The notes beneath the pieces were generated by a model that was not told where the DNA came from, searched no databases, and saw only the letters and a program-made list of their open reading frames with translations. Below, piece by piece: positions 16,106 through 24,966 of a stretch of DNA of 64,000 bases. This DNA is from Pararhodobacter sp. SW119. Lineage in GTDB: Bacteria; Pseudomonadota; Alphaproteobacteria; Rhodobacterales; Rhodobacteraceae. Made by a program: the position numbers and the translations under genes. The stretch is taken from contig NZ_JADDJF010000011.1 in NCBI RefSeq assembly GCF_017811755.1, forward strand, positions 35,971-99,970. Reading direction: 5' to 3'. Positions within the stretch are counted from its first letter, which is position 1; the number at the start of each line of letters is the position of its first letter.

Positions 16106-17419
16106 ATGGAAGACCTCGCCCCCCGCCCCGGCGACCTTGAGCCGATCGAGACCGCCTCGCGCGACGAGATCGCGGCGCTTCAGCTTGAGCGCCTGCAATG
16201 GTCGCTGCGCCATGCCTACGAGAACTCGCCCTTCTACCGCCGGCGCTTTGACGATCAGGGCGTGCACCCCGACGACCTGACAAACCTCGCCGACCTTGCG
16301 AAGTTTCCCTTCACGCAGAAGACCGACCTGCGCGACACCTATCCCTTCGGCATGTTCGCCGTCCCGCGCGAGAAGATCGCGCGCATCCACGCATCCTCGG
16401 GCACCACCGGCAAGCCCACGGTCGTCGGCTATACCGCCAGGGATATCGATACCTGGGCCAGCCTGGTCGCGCGGTCGATCCGCGCCAGCGGCGGGCGGGC
16501 CGGCGACATCATCCATGTCGCTTACGGCTACGGGCTTTTCACCGGGGGCCTCGGCGCACATTACGGGGCCGAGAAGCTGGGCTGCACGGTCATCCCCATC
16601 TCGGGCGGGATGACGGAACGGCAGGTCACGCTGATCACCGATTTCAGGCCGCGGATCATCATGGTGACGCCGTCGTACATGCTGTCGATCCTCGACGAGT
16701 TTCATCGTCAGGGGATCGACCCGCGCGAAAGCTCGCTCGCCGTCGGGATCTTCGGGGCCGAACCCTGGACCAACGCCATGCGCGCCGAGATCGAGGAGGC
16801 CTTCGACATGCACGCGGTCGACATCTACGGCCTTTCCGAGGTGATGGGCCCCGGCGTCGCCAACGAATGCGTCGAGACCAAGGACGGGCTGCACATCTGG
16901 GAGGATCACTTCTACCCCGAGGTCATCGACCCAGAGACCGGCGCGCCGGTCGCCGACGGGCAGATGGGCGAGCTGGTCTTCACCACGCTCACCAAGGAAG
17001 GGCTGCCGATCATCCGCTACCGCACCCGCGACCTGACGCGCCTGTTGCCCGGTACGGCGCGATCGATGCGGCGCATGGAAAAGATCACCGGGCGGTCGGA
17101 CGACATGATCATCCTGCGCGGCGTCAACGTCTTTCCCACGCAGATCGAGGAGCAGATCCTGAAATGCGCGGGCCTCGCCCCGCATTTCCAGATCGAACTG
17201 ACGCGCGAGGGGCGGATGGACGCGATGTGCGTGCATACCGAGGCGACCGCCGCCGCCGCCTCGGACGACGCGCGCAAGGCCTCGGCGAAGGAACTCGCCC
17301 ACCACATCAAGAGCGTGATAGGCATCTCGGCCCGGGTCAACGTCCACGAACCCGGCGGCGCGCCGCGTTCCGAAGGCAAGGCGCGGCGCGTCGTCGACAC
17401 CCGCCCGAAGGCAGAGTGA
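16106..17419 (+). CDS. paaK: Phenylacetate--CoA ligase
   Basis: PaaK activates phenylacetate to phenylacetyl-CoA with ATP. The 437-aa length is normal. AMP-binding motifs are present: HASSGTTGKPTVVGYT (P-loop), IYGLSEVMGPGVANEC, and the C-terminal hinge GRSDDMIILRGVNVFPTQIE. The N-terminus LERLQWSLRHAYENSPFYRR is diagnostic for this subfamily. GAGGAG stands 5 nt before the ATG used; a GTG four codons upstream is less likely. No ring-oxygenase genes (paaABCDE) occur in the window. Confidence 0.96.
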   Translation: MEDLAPRPGDLEPIETASRDEIAALQLERLQWSLRHAYENSPFYRRRFDDQGVHPDDLTNLADLAKFPFTQKTDLRDTYPFGMFAVPREKIARIHASSGTTGKPTVVGYTARDIDTWASLVARSIRASGGRAGDIIHVAYGYGLFTGGLGAHYGAEKLGCTVIPISGGMTERQVTLITDFRPRIIMVTPSYMLSILDEFHRQGIDPRESSLAVGIFGAEPWTNAMRAEIEEAFDMHAVDIYGLSEVMGPGVANECVETKDGLHIWEDHFYPEVIDPETGAPVADGQMGELVFTTLTKEGLPIIRYRTRDLTRLLPGTARSMRRMEKITGRSDDMIILRGVNVFPTQIEEQILKCAGLAPHFQIELTREGRMDAMCVHTEATAAAASDDARKASAKELAHHIKSVIGISARVNVHEPGGAPRSEGKARRVVDTRPKAE

Positions 17420-17490
17420 CCTTCATCTGTCCGCAAATATCCCGGGGGTGAGCCCGCAGGGCGAGGGGGCAGCGCCCCCTTCCCGCCGAA
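17420..17490 (+). repeat. CTGTCC/AAATATCCCGGGGG hairpin element, copy 2 (paaK-tetR junction)
   Basis: Begins immediately after the paaK stop: CTTCATCTGTCCGCAAATAT then CCCGGGGG, a hairpin GCCC-GCA-GGGC and a hairpin GGGGGC-AGC-GCCCCC. It ends just before the AAGGAGG ribosome site of the TetR gene. It could act as an attenuator or mRNA stability element between the two genes. Confidence 0.75.
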
Positions 17491-17503
17491 GGAGGCGACC
17501 GCC

Positions 17504-18127
17504 ATGGCCCGCACCCGCGCCGCCGATTTCGAGGAGAAGCAACGCGCCATCCTCGGCAGCGCCGCTCAGGTGCTGGCCGAGCAGGGCATGGACAAGGCCT
17601 CGATGGCGCAGATCGCGGCGCGGGCGCAGGTCTCTAAAGCGCTGCTCTACCACTACTACCCGGGCAAGGCTGCGCTGATCTTCGACATCATCCGCTCGCA
17701 TCTGGAAGAGCTGGAAGACGCCGTCGCCCGCGCCGACCGGTGCGACCTGCCGCCGCGCGACCGACTGCGGCTTCTGGTCCGCGCAACTCTCGCCGCCTAC
17801 CGGGACGCCGACGACAAGCACAAGGTCCAGTTGAACGGCACGCCCACCCTGCCCGAGGCCGCGCGCGCCGAGATCCACGCGATCGAGCGCCGCATCGTGC
17901 GTCGCTTCGCCGAGGTTCTGCGCGCCGTGCGCCCCGACCTGGCCGGCGGGACGCCGCTGCTGCTGCCGGTGACGATGTCGCTCTTCGGCATGATGAACTG
18001 GGTCTACATGTGGTTCCGCGAGGGCGGGCCGATCACCCGCGCCGGATACGCCGATCTTGCGACCGACCTGATCCTGTCGGGCATCGACGGGTTGGAAAGC
18101 GGGTCGGACTACGGAGACTCATCTTGA
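17504..18127 (+). CDS. TetR/AcrR-family regulator (likely PaaR)
   Basis: The 207-aa protein has a standard TetR N-terminal helix-turn-helix: FEEKQRAILGSAAQVLAEQG, then MAQIAARAQVSKALLYHYYPGKAAL. It has a C-terminal ligand domain with an aromatic stretch SLFGMMNWVYMWFREGGP. It follows paaK in the same direction, separated only by the hairpin element, and has AAGGAGG before the ATG. TetR repressors of this kind control phenylacetate genes and sense a pathway CoA thioester; that role is inferred from position and from the palindrome upstream of paaG. Confidence 0.88.
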   Translation: MARTRAADFEEKQRAILGSAAQVLAEQGMDKASMAQIAARAQVSKALLYHYYPGKAALIFDIIRSHLEELEDAVARADRCDLPPRDRLRLLVRATLAAYRDADDKHKVQLNGTPTLPEAARAEIHAIERRIVRRFAEVLRAVRPDLAGGTPLLLPVTMSLFGMMNWVYMWFREGGPITRAGYADLATDLILSGIDGLESGSDYGDSS

Positions 18128-18171
18128 CCGGACGATTGCCAGCCTGCCCCCGTGGCCCTCAACCGGCCGCG

Positions 18172-18250
18172 CGTCCAAATTTGGACGTTTTTCCAACATC
18201 TTGATATGTAATCGGAAAAGCACCCCCGTTAACCACAACGAAAGCTTTGG
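18172..18250 (-). repeat. Class I box-palindrome element, copy A
   Basis: The 16-bp perfect palindrome CGTCCAAATTTGGACG (18172-18187) is 49 nt from the end of the box GTTAACCACAACGAAA (18228-18243), with an AT-rich stretch containing ATATCAAGATGTTGG between. The same layout with different palindromes occurs at five other places. Orientation is given as box to palindrome. Confidence 0.8.
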
Positions 18251-18370
18251 CCCAAGCCCCGCCAGAGGCCAATATGAAGCCCGCGTCGGCAGCACAGGAA
18301 CGCTGAAAACCGGCAACACGGTGTCCCGCCGCAGCCGTAACGCGCCGGGCCGAAAGGTCGAGCGGTTGCC

Positions 18371-18456
18371 GGAAGTTCTCCCGCCCCTCGTCAGGCTGTG
18401 CCTGCGGCACAACCTTCCTCGCGTTGGGCCAGGCGCCGCGCGCTATGCGCGCGGCG
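18371..18456 (+). repeat. Twin-hairpin intergenic element, copy 2
   Basis: Begins GGAAGTTCTCCCGCCCCTCG like the 12.8-kb copy. First hairpin is TGTGCC-TGC-GGCACA, second is GCCGCGCGC-TAT-GCGCGCGGC. Both stems are fully paired although their sequences and one stem length differ from copy 1, while the linker between them is nearly identical. Confidence 0.75.
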
Positions 18457-18548
18457 CGGGGCCTTGCCGCATCGGTCGGCGCAGCATCCATGCGCCCAGA
18501 AGCGCGCAAGCAGTTGGGATCGGACAGCAGTGCGGCCGTCCCGGCGGT

Positions 18549-18776
18549 TCGGAGGGAAAAAAGACGCCGCATCAGACGAACCGCACACCAGATATGGTAT
18601 GCGCTATCTCCCCAGCCACAAAACGCCCCGAAAAGCGTGCAAAAGTCGAAAGTGCGAAATCGTCGTTCGATTCCGCTTTTGGGGAATTTTCCGTTTGAAT
18701 TTTTCACCGAACGGACATTTGGTGCAATTAGCGAACGATTTTCAGGCGCGAGGGGCGCGTTGTGCGCGCGCGCACG
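18549..18776 (+). repeat. Class II palindrome-ended intergenic element, copy 2
   Basis: Collinear with the 10.87-kb element: GGGAAAAAAGACGCC start, CCAGATATGGTATGCGC, ACAAAACGCCCCGAAA, several GCGAAA/AAAGTC blocks, an ATTTGGTGCAATTA segment, and a terminal 14-bp perfect palindrome GTGCGCG/CGCGCAC (18762-18775). Spacing from the shared 16-mer to the palindrome centre is 150 nt. Confidence 0.7.
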
Positions 18777-18884
18777 CCCCGGGCCCGGCGCGCGCCGGGT
18801 CGGACTGATCCTTTCGGACGCGTCGGCGGCGGCGCCGGGCCCCCTTCCAGCGGAACGATCAGGCGAAGGGGGCGGGACCCCGCC

Positions 18885-20546
18885 TCAGCCCGGCGACCGT
18901 TCGCCCTCGGCGCGGGCATCGGAAAGCTCCTGCCCCGGCGCCAGGACCTCGGGGTCGAGGCGCAGCTCAATCAACGCCGGCAGCCCGGAGGCCAGCGCCC
19001 TCTCGAAGGCGGCGGGAAAATCCTCGGTCCGCGCGACGCATTCGCCGTGCCCGCCATAGGCCCGGACGAGGGCGGCGAAGTCGGGATTGAACAGGTCGGT
19101 CCCGCTGACCCGGCCGGGATAGGTGCGCTCCTGATGCATGCGGATCGTCCCGTAGCGGCCGTTGTTGCAGACCAGCGTGACGAAGGCCGCGCCGTATTGC
19201 CGGGCAGTCGACAGCTCGTTCATCGTCATCTGGAAATCGCCGTCCCCGGCAAGGCAGACGACCGGGCGGTCGGGATGCTCGAGCTTGGCCGACACCGCCG
19301 CCGGAACACCGTAGCCCATCGAACCGGAGGTCGGCGCCAGATGCCCGGGAAAGGCCCGCGCGCGGAAGTAGCGGTGCAGCCAGGCGGCGAAGTTTCCCGC
19401 GCCATTGGTGACGATCGCGTTGTCGGGCAGGCAGTCGGACAGATAGGCGATCACCTGCTCCAGCTTCAGCGCGCCGGGGGTTTCGCGCGGCTTGATCCAG
19501 TCGCAATAGTCGGCGCGCGCGGCCTTCGTCCAGTCCGCCCAGTCCGGATGCGCCGGGGCCTCGCGCCGCGCCAGCCGGGCGATCACATTCCCCGCCGGCG
19601 CCACCAGCGCCAGATCCGGGCGAAAGACAGTGCCGGGCTCGTCGGGGTCCGGGTGGACATGGAGGAGCGTCTTGCCCGGCGCCGCCGGATCAACGCGCGC
19701 GTAATGGCCCGAGGCGATGTCGCCGAAGCGTGATCCCAGGATCAGCAGGCAGTCGGCGTCGCGCATCCGCTGCGCCAGCGCCGGGTTCGGGCTGGCGCCC
19801 AGATCACCCGCGTAATGCAGGTGGCGGTTGTCCATCCGGTCCTGCCGGCGGAAGGTCGCGGTGACCGGCAGATCGAAATTCTCGGCAAAGCGCGCAAGGT
19901 CCTGCGCCGTCCGCGTCGACCAGACCGATCCGCCGGCCACGACAAGCGGGCGTTCCGCCCGGCACAGCATCTCGACCAGCGCGTCGATCTGCGCGCCGCA
20001 GACCGAGGGCGGGGTGGGCGCGACCGGGGGCAGGTCGGGCACGTCGACCCGCGCCTCGAGCATGTTCTCGGGCAATGCCAGCACGACGGGGCCGGGGCGG
20101 CCGGAAAGCGCCAGATGAAAGGCGCGGCTGACATATTCGGGGATGCGGTCGGTCTGGTCGATCTCGCCGGCCCATTTGGCGATCGGCGTGAAGAACGCGC
20201 GGTAGTCGACTTCCTGGAACGCCTCGCGGTCGCGGTGGCGGTTGTCGATCTGCCCAACGAACATGATCAGCGGCGTCGAGTCCTGCTTGGCGATATGGAT
20301 CCCCGCCGAGCCATTGGTCGCCCCGGGCCCGCGCGTGACGAAAACCACGCCGGGCCGGCCGGTCAGCTTGGCATGCGCCTCGGCCATCATCGTGGCACCG
20401 CCCTCGTGCCGGCAGACGATGTTCTCGATGCCGCTGTCGTGCAGCCCGTCGAGGGCGGCGAGAAAGCTTTCGCCGGGCACCGAGAAGACGCGGCGCACCC
20501 CCTGTGCCTTCAGCTGATCGACAAGTATCTGCCCGCCGTGACGCAT
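18885..20546 (-). CDS. Thiamine diphosphate-dependent enzyme, acetolactate synthase-like
   Basis: A 553-aa three-domain ThDP enzyme. The N-terminal domain has VFSVPGESFLAALD and the activating Glu in CRHEGGATMMAEAHAKLTGR, then TRGPGATNGSAGIH. The middle domain is FAD/ADP-type. The C-terminal domain binds ThDP-Mg through GDGDFQMTMNELSTA...CNNGRYG. GGAGGAAG precedes the ATG. It is not obviously biosynthetic IlvB: there is no regulatory subunit nearby and the QIDNRHRDREAFQEVDYRAF region is that of the broad decarboxylase/acetolactate-synthase-like group. Substrate unknown. It is divergent from a flavin reductase gene. Confidence 0.85.
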   Translation of the reverse strand: MRHGGQILVDQLKAQGVRRVFSVPGESFLAALDGLHDSGIENIVCRHEGGATMMAEAHAKLTGRPGVVFVTRGPGATNGSAGIHIAKQDSTPLIMFVGQIDNRHRDREAFQEVDYRAFFTPIAKWAGEIDQTDRIPEYVSRAFHLALSGRPGPVVLALPENMLEARVDVPDLPPVAPTPPSVCGAQIDALVEMLCRAERPLVVAGGSVWSTRTAQDLARFAENFDLPVTATFRRQDRMDNRHLHYAGDLGASPNPALAQRMRDADCLLILGSRFGDIASGHYARVDPAAPGKTLLHVHPDPDEPGTVFRPDLALVAPAGNVIARLARREAPAHPDWADWTKAARADYCDWIKPRETPGALKLEQVIAYLSDCLPDNAIVTNGAGNFAAWLHRYFRARAFPGHLAPTSGSMGYGVPAAVSAKLEHPDRPVVCLAGDGDFQMTMNELSTARQYGAAFVTLVCNNGRYGTIRMHQERTYPGRVSGTDLFNPDFAALVRAYGGHGECVARTEDFPAAFERALASGLPALIELRLDPEVLAPGQELSDARAEGERSPG

Positions 20547-20653
20547 GTTCTTCCTCCACTTTCTGTCGGGCGGACGCTGGCCCATCCTGTGCGCGGATGC
20601 AAACTTGCCCCCGCCGTCCTTCGGTTTAGCTAGCCGTCGAGAAGGAGAATGCG

Positions 20654-21208
20654 ATGCCTCAAGCAACACTCGTCGGACTCTGCGGCTCGCTCCGCGCCGA
20701 TAGCTTCAACCGCAAGCTGATGCAGGACGCCGCGCGCCGCTTCGAGGCCGCGCACGGGGGCCGTTTCGTCGAGGGCGATCTGCGCCTGCCGCTGTTCGAC
20801 GCGGATCTGGAAGCGCAGGGCATGCCCGAAGCGGTCACCGAACTGGCCGACAGGGTGCGCAGTGCCGACGCGGTGCTGATCGCCTGCCCGGAATACAACA
20901 AGGCGCCGCCGGGCGTCATGAAAAACGCGCTCGACTGGTTGAGCCGGGGCAAGGGCTGGCCGATGGAGGGCAAGCCCGTGGCGCTGGTGTCGGCCACCGC
21001 CGGGCGCGCCGGGGGCGAGCGGACGCAGTACATCCTGCGGCTGATGCTGGTGCCGCACCGGGCGCAGGTGCTGACCCATCCCGAGGTTCTGGTCGGGCAG
21101 GCCAAGGAGCATTTCGACGCCGAGGGCCGGCTGGCCACCGAAAGCTACGCCCAACGCCTCGACGAGCTGCTGGCGCGCCTGCACGACGCCGTGTCAGCCG
21201 CCGCGTAG
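20654..21208 (+). CDS. NADPH-dependent FMN reductase family protein
   Basis: The 184-aa flavodoxin-like protein has the family signature LVGLCGSLRADSFNRKLMQ (phosphate-binding loop GSLRxxSxN) and the flavin-binding ACPEYNKAPPGVMKNALDWLS. These are hallmarks of quinone/chromate/azo reductase-type proteins that reduce FMN or quinones with NAD(P)H. Start has GAGAAGGAG upstream. The gene ends 15 bp inside the convergent lytic transglycosylase gene. A role in oxidative protection is inferred. Confidence 0.9.
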   Translation: MPQATLVGLCGSLRADSFNRKLMQDAARRFEAAHGGRFVEGDLRLPLFDADLEAQGMPEAVTELADRVRSADAVLIACPEYNKAPPGVMKNALDWLSRGKGWPMEGKPVALVSATAGRAGGERTQYILRLMLVPHRAQVLTHPEVLVGQAKEHFDAEGRLATESYAQRLDELLARLHDAVSAAA

Positions 21209-23152
21209 CAGTTCGGTCAGCCGGATCCGCCGGTCGCCGCTAAGGACCGCGCGATAGATCACCAGCGATTCCATCACCCGCATGACGTAGTTGCGCGTCT
21301 CGGCAAACGGGATCGCCTCGACCCAGTCGACGGGGTCGACGGCAGGGTCGCGCGGATCGCCCAGTTCCTGAATCCAGCGGCGGGGCCGGCCCGGCCCGGC
21401 ATTGTAGCCCGCCGCAACCAGCGTCAGCGCGCCGAATTCCTCGATCAACCCGTCCAGATAGGCGGCCCCGAGAAGCGCGTTGAACGCCGGGTCCGTGGTC
21501 AGCCGCGCCGGGTCGAAGTCGATCCCAAGCCGCCGCGCGACCAGCTCGCCCGTGCCCGGCAAAACCTGCAGCAGCCCGCGCGCATCGGCATGGCTGACCA
21601 CGCGCGCATCGAATTCGGATTCGCGGCGCGCGATCGCCAGGACCAGTTCGGCCGGGGCCGGCAGATCGGCGCGTTCCAGCCCGGTCAGCGGAAAGTTCGC
21701 GCGCGCCAGGACGACGCCCGACTGCACCGCGATCTTGGCGACGTTGACCGCGAAATTCGGCTCGCCGCGCGCCAGCCACAGATCGGCCAGCGCGCCCAGT
21801 TCCTCCTCGCGCGACAGCCCCTCGGCCAGGTGCATGACGAAGCGGCGCGCCTCGTGCCACTGGCCGGCGCGGTGCAGAAGGATCGCGGCGGTCAGCAGGT
21901 CCGATCCGGCCAGCGCGGTCTGCCGCCAGGGCGGATAGGCGGGCGGGTCGACCAGCGCGGGCTCCAGCGGCAGGCCCAGCCGCTCGGCGGCCAGCTGGCC
22001 GTAATAGGCGGTCTGATGCTCGGCGGCGAAGGCCAGCGCGGCGCGCGCGGCCTCATCGTTGCCCTGGGCTTCCTGCGCCAGCCCCTCCCAGTAGCCGGCG
22101 CGCGACAGGCTGATCGGGCTGCCGACGCGGCCGCGTAGCGTGGCGAAATGGCGCGTGGCGCCGGCCGGGTCGTCCAGATGGCGCAGCGCGATGAACCCGG
22201 CCAGCCATTCCAGGTCCGCCGCGCGCGCGCCATCCTCCAGGCGGTGATGGGCGGCCAGGTCGTAGGCGCGCTGGTGCTGTCCCTCGGCCAGCGCCTCGCG
22301 CACAAGGCGCTGCCGCCCCGCCGCCCACAACTCGGGCCGGCCCAGCCCCTCGGCACTGCGCGAGCGTTCCAGCATCAGGTCGCCGGCCGTGTCGAAGATT
22401 CGATGATGCATCCGCCAGGCGAAGCGGTCGTGGGCCAGACCCGCATCATCGGCAAGCGACGCGGGCACGGCGGCGATCAGCGCGTTCACCCCCTGGGCGC
22501 GCGCCTGCAGCGCCAGCCGCGCGCGGGCCAGCGCCGCGTGGTCGCGCGGCACGCGGTCCAGCATCCGCTCGGCCGCGGCGCGCGCGCCCGACCAGAGCAG
22601 ATTGTGCAGCCGCGTGACGTGCAGATCCCCCAGCGCCGCCGCATGCCGCGCCAGAAGAGCCGTCTCCTCGGTCGCGCCCAGCACATCGTCGCGCCAGATT
22701 GCCCGCGCCAGGTCGCGCGCGGCATCGCTCTCGCCCGTCGCCTCCAGCGCGCGCAGCTGCGCCAGCCGCCCCTCGGCGGTCAGCGGCGCGCGACCGTCGA
22801 ACCAGCCCAGCACCACCTGGGGGGAGGCGTTGCGCAGCCGCTGTTCGCCCTGCCGCTGGACCACCGCCATCGCCGGCCAGTGCGGAAGCGCGCGCAGCAG
22901 CGCGTCATAAGCCGCCGGGTCGTCGCTGCCCCCCGCGCGCAGCATCTGCCAGAGCGCGATCTGCGTGCCGACCGGCCCGGCCAGGGGTTGAAGGCGGTTG
23001 ACCGCGGCGCCGTCACCCTGCGCCAGGGCGGTGCTCAGCGTGCCCATCGCGCCGGCGGCACGCGGCAGCGGCGGCGCTTCGCGGGCGGTCAGCGTCGCGG
23101 GTCCGGTGGCCGCAAGCGCGGCAATGATGACAAGGGATCGGATGGGCTGCAT
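21194..23152 (-). CDS. Soluble lytic murein transglycosylase (Slt family)
   Basis: This 652-aa periplasmic enzyme cleaves peptidoglycan glycan strands to anhydro-muropeptides. It has a signal peptide (MQPIRSLVIIAALAATGPAT), a long helical superhelix region of about 430 residues, then the SLT catalytic domain. The catalytic Glu lies in LAIARRESEFDARVVSHADA (E511), followed by GLLQVLPGTG and AGYNAGPGRPRRWIQ, with the ending FAETRNYVMRVMESLVIYR usual for Slt. The frame is open well upstream, but the signal peptide fixes the start. Its 3' end overlaps the flavin reductase by 15 bp, tail to tail. Confidence 0.93.
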   Translation of the reverse strand: MQPIRSLVIIAALAATGPATLTAREAPPLPRAAGAMGTLSTALAQGDGAAVNRLQPLAGPVGTQIALWQMLRAGGSDDPAAYDALLRALPHWPAMAVVQRQGEQRLRNASPQVVLGWFDGRAPLTAEGRLAQLRALEATGESDAARDLARAIWRDDVLGATEETALLARHAAALGDLHVTRLHNLLWSGARAAAERMLDRVPRDHAALARARLALQARAQGVNALIAAVPASLADDAGLAHDRFAWRMHHRIFDTAGDLMLERSRSAEGLGRPELWAAGRQRLVREALAEGQHQRAYDLAAHHRLEDGARAADLEWLAGFIALRHLDDPAGATRHFATLRGRVGSPISLSRAGYWEGLAQEAQGNDEAARAALAFAAEHQTAYYGQLAAERLGLPLEPALVDPPAYPPWRQTALAGSDLLTAAILLHRAGQWHEARRFVMHLAEGLSREEELGALADLWLARGEPNFAVNVAKIAVQSGVVLARANFPLTGLERADLPAPAELVLAIARRESEFDARVVSHADARGLLQVLPGTGELVARRLGIDFDPARLTTDPAFNALLGAAYLDGLIEEFGALTLVAAGYNAGPGRPRRWIQELGDPRDPAVDPVDWVEAIPFAETRNYVMRVMESLVIYRAVLSGDRRIRLTELLRGG

Positions 23153-23324
23153 GGTTCCGTCTTGAAAACCGTTTCGGAAGAGTCTAACGGCCAGTGTCCC
23201 GCGCACAATGCCGTCCCGGTTCACGGCTGCGCGACGGACAGGCCCCCGACGCCGCCCTCCTGCCACGCGGCGCGCGCCTGCACAACAGCCCCCGCGCCGG
23301 AACGGCGCCGAAGGAGAGTTCAAG

Positions 23325-24200
23325 ATGTTCCGCGGTTCGATGCCTGCCCTGGTGACGCCCTTCAGGGACGGTGCGGTCGATTTCAAGGCGCTCGACGCGC
23401 TTGTCGAATGGCACGTCGCCGAAGGCAGCCACGGGCTGGTACCGGTCGGCACCACCGGCGAAAGCCCGACGCTGAGCCACGAGGAACACGAACAGGTGAT
23501 CGAGGCCGTGGTCAAGGCCGCCGCCGGGCGCTTCCCTGTGATCGCCGGCGCCGGGTCGAACAGCACGGCCGAGGCGATCCGATTCGTCCGCCACGCAGAG
23601 GAGGTCGGCGCCGATGCCGCGCTGGTCGTCACCCCCTATTACAACAAGCCCACCCAGGCCGGGCTGATCGCGCATTTCCACGCGCTGCACGAAGCCTCGG
23701 GCATCCCGATCATCATCTACAACATTCCCGGCCGCTCGGTCGTGGACATGTCGCCCGAAACCATGGGCGAGCTGGCGCGCCTGCCGCGGATCATCGGCGT
23801 GAAGGATGCGACCGGCCGGCTGGAACGCGTGTCGATGCAGCGCGAAAGCTGCGGCAAGGACTTCATCCAGATTTCGGGCGAGGATGCGACCGCGCTGGGG
23901 TTCAACGCCCATGGCGGCATCGGCTGCATCTCGGTCACGGCGAACGTCGCGCCGCGGCTCTGCGCCGAGTTCCAGGAAACGACGCTGGCCGGCGACTACG
24001 CGAAGGCCCTGGAATATCAGGATCTTCTGATGCCCCTGCACTCCGCGATCTTCATCGAACCGGGCCTGGCGGGCGCGAAATACGCGCTGTCGCGGCTGGG
24101 CCGCTGTTCCGAGGAGGTGCGCCTGCCGCTGCTGCCGATCACCGAAAGCACGCGCCGCGCGATCGACGAGGCGATGAATTTCGCCGGCCTCAGGCCCTGA
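23325..24200 (+). CDS. dapA: 4-hydroxy-tetrahydrodipicolinate synthase
   Basis: DapA condenses pyruvate with aspartate semialdehyde in lysine and diaminopimelate synthesis. The 291-aa protein has [15 protein letters not shown] (Thr-Thr of the proton relay, T43/T44), [26 protein letters not shown] (Tyr 132 and the substrate Arg) and the Schiff-base lysine in [14 protein letters not shown] (K160). AAGGAG lies upstream of the ATG. It is divergent from slt; both serve the cell wall, since DapA supplies the peptidoglycan cross-linking residue. Confidence 0.97.
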   Translation: MFRGSMPALVTPFRDGAVDFKALDALVEWHVAEGSHGLVPVGTTGESPTLSHEEHEQVIEAVVKAAAGRFPVIAGAGSNSTAEAIRFVRHAEEVGADAALVVTPYYNKPTQAGLIAHFHALHEASGIPIIIYNIPGRSVVDMSPETMGELARLPRIIGVKDATGRLERVSMQRESCGKDFIQISGEDATALGFNAHGGIGCISVTANVAPRLCAEFQETTLAGDYAKALEYQDLLMPLHSAIFIEPGLAGAKYALSRLGRCSEEVRLPLLPITESTRRAIDEAMNFAGLRP

Positions 24201-24233
24201 CACCCGCGGCGCGCGGAAACCGCGACCGCAAGA

Positions 24234-24848
24234 TCACCCCGATCCGACGAGGGTGACCCCGGCGGCGCGCATCTGCTCCAGCGACCCGGCAAGCGACCCG
24301 TCGAGGTCGATCGCCCGGCAGGCGGTCAGCTCGACGGTGACGACGAAGCCCAGCCGCGCCGCATCCAGCGCCGACCAGGCGACGCAGAAATCCGTGGCCA
24401 GCCCGACCAGCGTCAGCGAGGCGACGCCGCGGCTGCGCAGATAGCCCTGCAGGCCGGTCGGCGTGGACTGGTCGTTCTCGAAGAACGCCGAATAGCTGTC
24501 GATGCCGGGCCGGAAACCCTTGCGCAGGATCAGGTCGGCCGGATCGGTGCGCAGATCGGGATGAAACGCGGCACCGGCGCTGCCCTGCACGCAATGCGCC
24601 GGCCACAACACCTGCGGGCCATAGGGCATGCGGGTCAGCGAAAAGGGCTCGCCGCCCACGTGGCTGGTCGCAAAGGACGTGTGATCGGCCGGGTGCCAGT
24701 CCTGGGTGAGCACCCGCACCGGGTAATCGTCGATCATCGCGTTGATCGGGGCGACCACCTGATCGCCCTTCTCGACCGCCAATGCCCCGCCCGGACAGAA
24801 ATCGTTCTGGACATCGATGACGATCAGGGCGTCGCTCGCCGGGCGCAT
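24234..24848 (-). CDS. pncA: Nicotinamidase (pyrazinamidase)
   Basis: PncA hydrolyses nicotinamide to nicotinate in NAD salvage. The 204-aa protein carries the catalytic triad of the family: Asp in IVIDVQNDFCPGGALAV (D12), Lys in LILRKGFRPGIDSYSAF (K110) and Cys in VGLATDFCVAWSA (C155). It also has metal-ligand residues in TQDWHPADHTSF and WPAHCVQGS. Length is typical. It stands alone, convergent with dapA and divergent from the LysR gene. Confidence 0.95.
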   Translation of the reverse strand: MRPASDALIVIDVQNDFCPGGALAVEKGDQVVAPINAMIDDYPVRVLTQDWHPADHTSFATSHVGGEPFSLTRMPYGPQVLWPAHCVQGSAGAAFHPDLRTDPADLILRKGFRPGIDSYSAFFENDQSTPTGLQGYLRSRGVASLTLVGLATDFCVAWSALDAARLGFVVTVELTACRAIDLDGSLAGSLEQMRAAGVTLVGSG

Positions 24849-24966
24849 GGCATCTCCTTGGCTTTCGAACAGGGGTAGAAGCCCCCGGCAGACACGTCAA
24901 CCCGCCGGCACCTTGCGCGCCCGCGCCCCTTCGGCCTAACTGGGCCCAACGCGAAGAGAGGCGCAA

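Larger units (their letters stand above)
18128..18884. other. Convergent intergenic repeat island
   Basis: This is the longest gene-free stretch in the window (757 bp), between converging tetR and ThDP-enzyme genes. It contains three different repeat elements in series, listed separately. The second half is much more AT-rich than the genes around it. I find no protein frame with convincing coding character. Confidence 0.7.

Noticed and set aside
18660..18680. GTTCGATTCC, like the T-loop of a tRNA
   Set aside because: No matching acceptor stem, D-arm or anticodon arm around it; it belongs to the class II element.
18885..20546. Sulfoacetaldehyde acetyltransferase (Xsc) identity for the ThDP enzyme, to complete a taurine pathway
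   Set aside because: The N-terminus (VFSVPGESFLAALD, CRHEGGATMMAEAH) is of the acetolactate-synthase-like group, not the Xsc type, so the link was not claimed.
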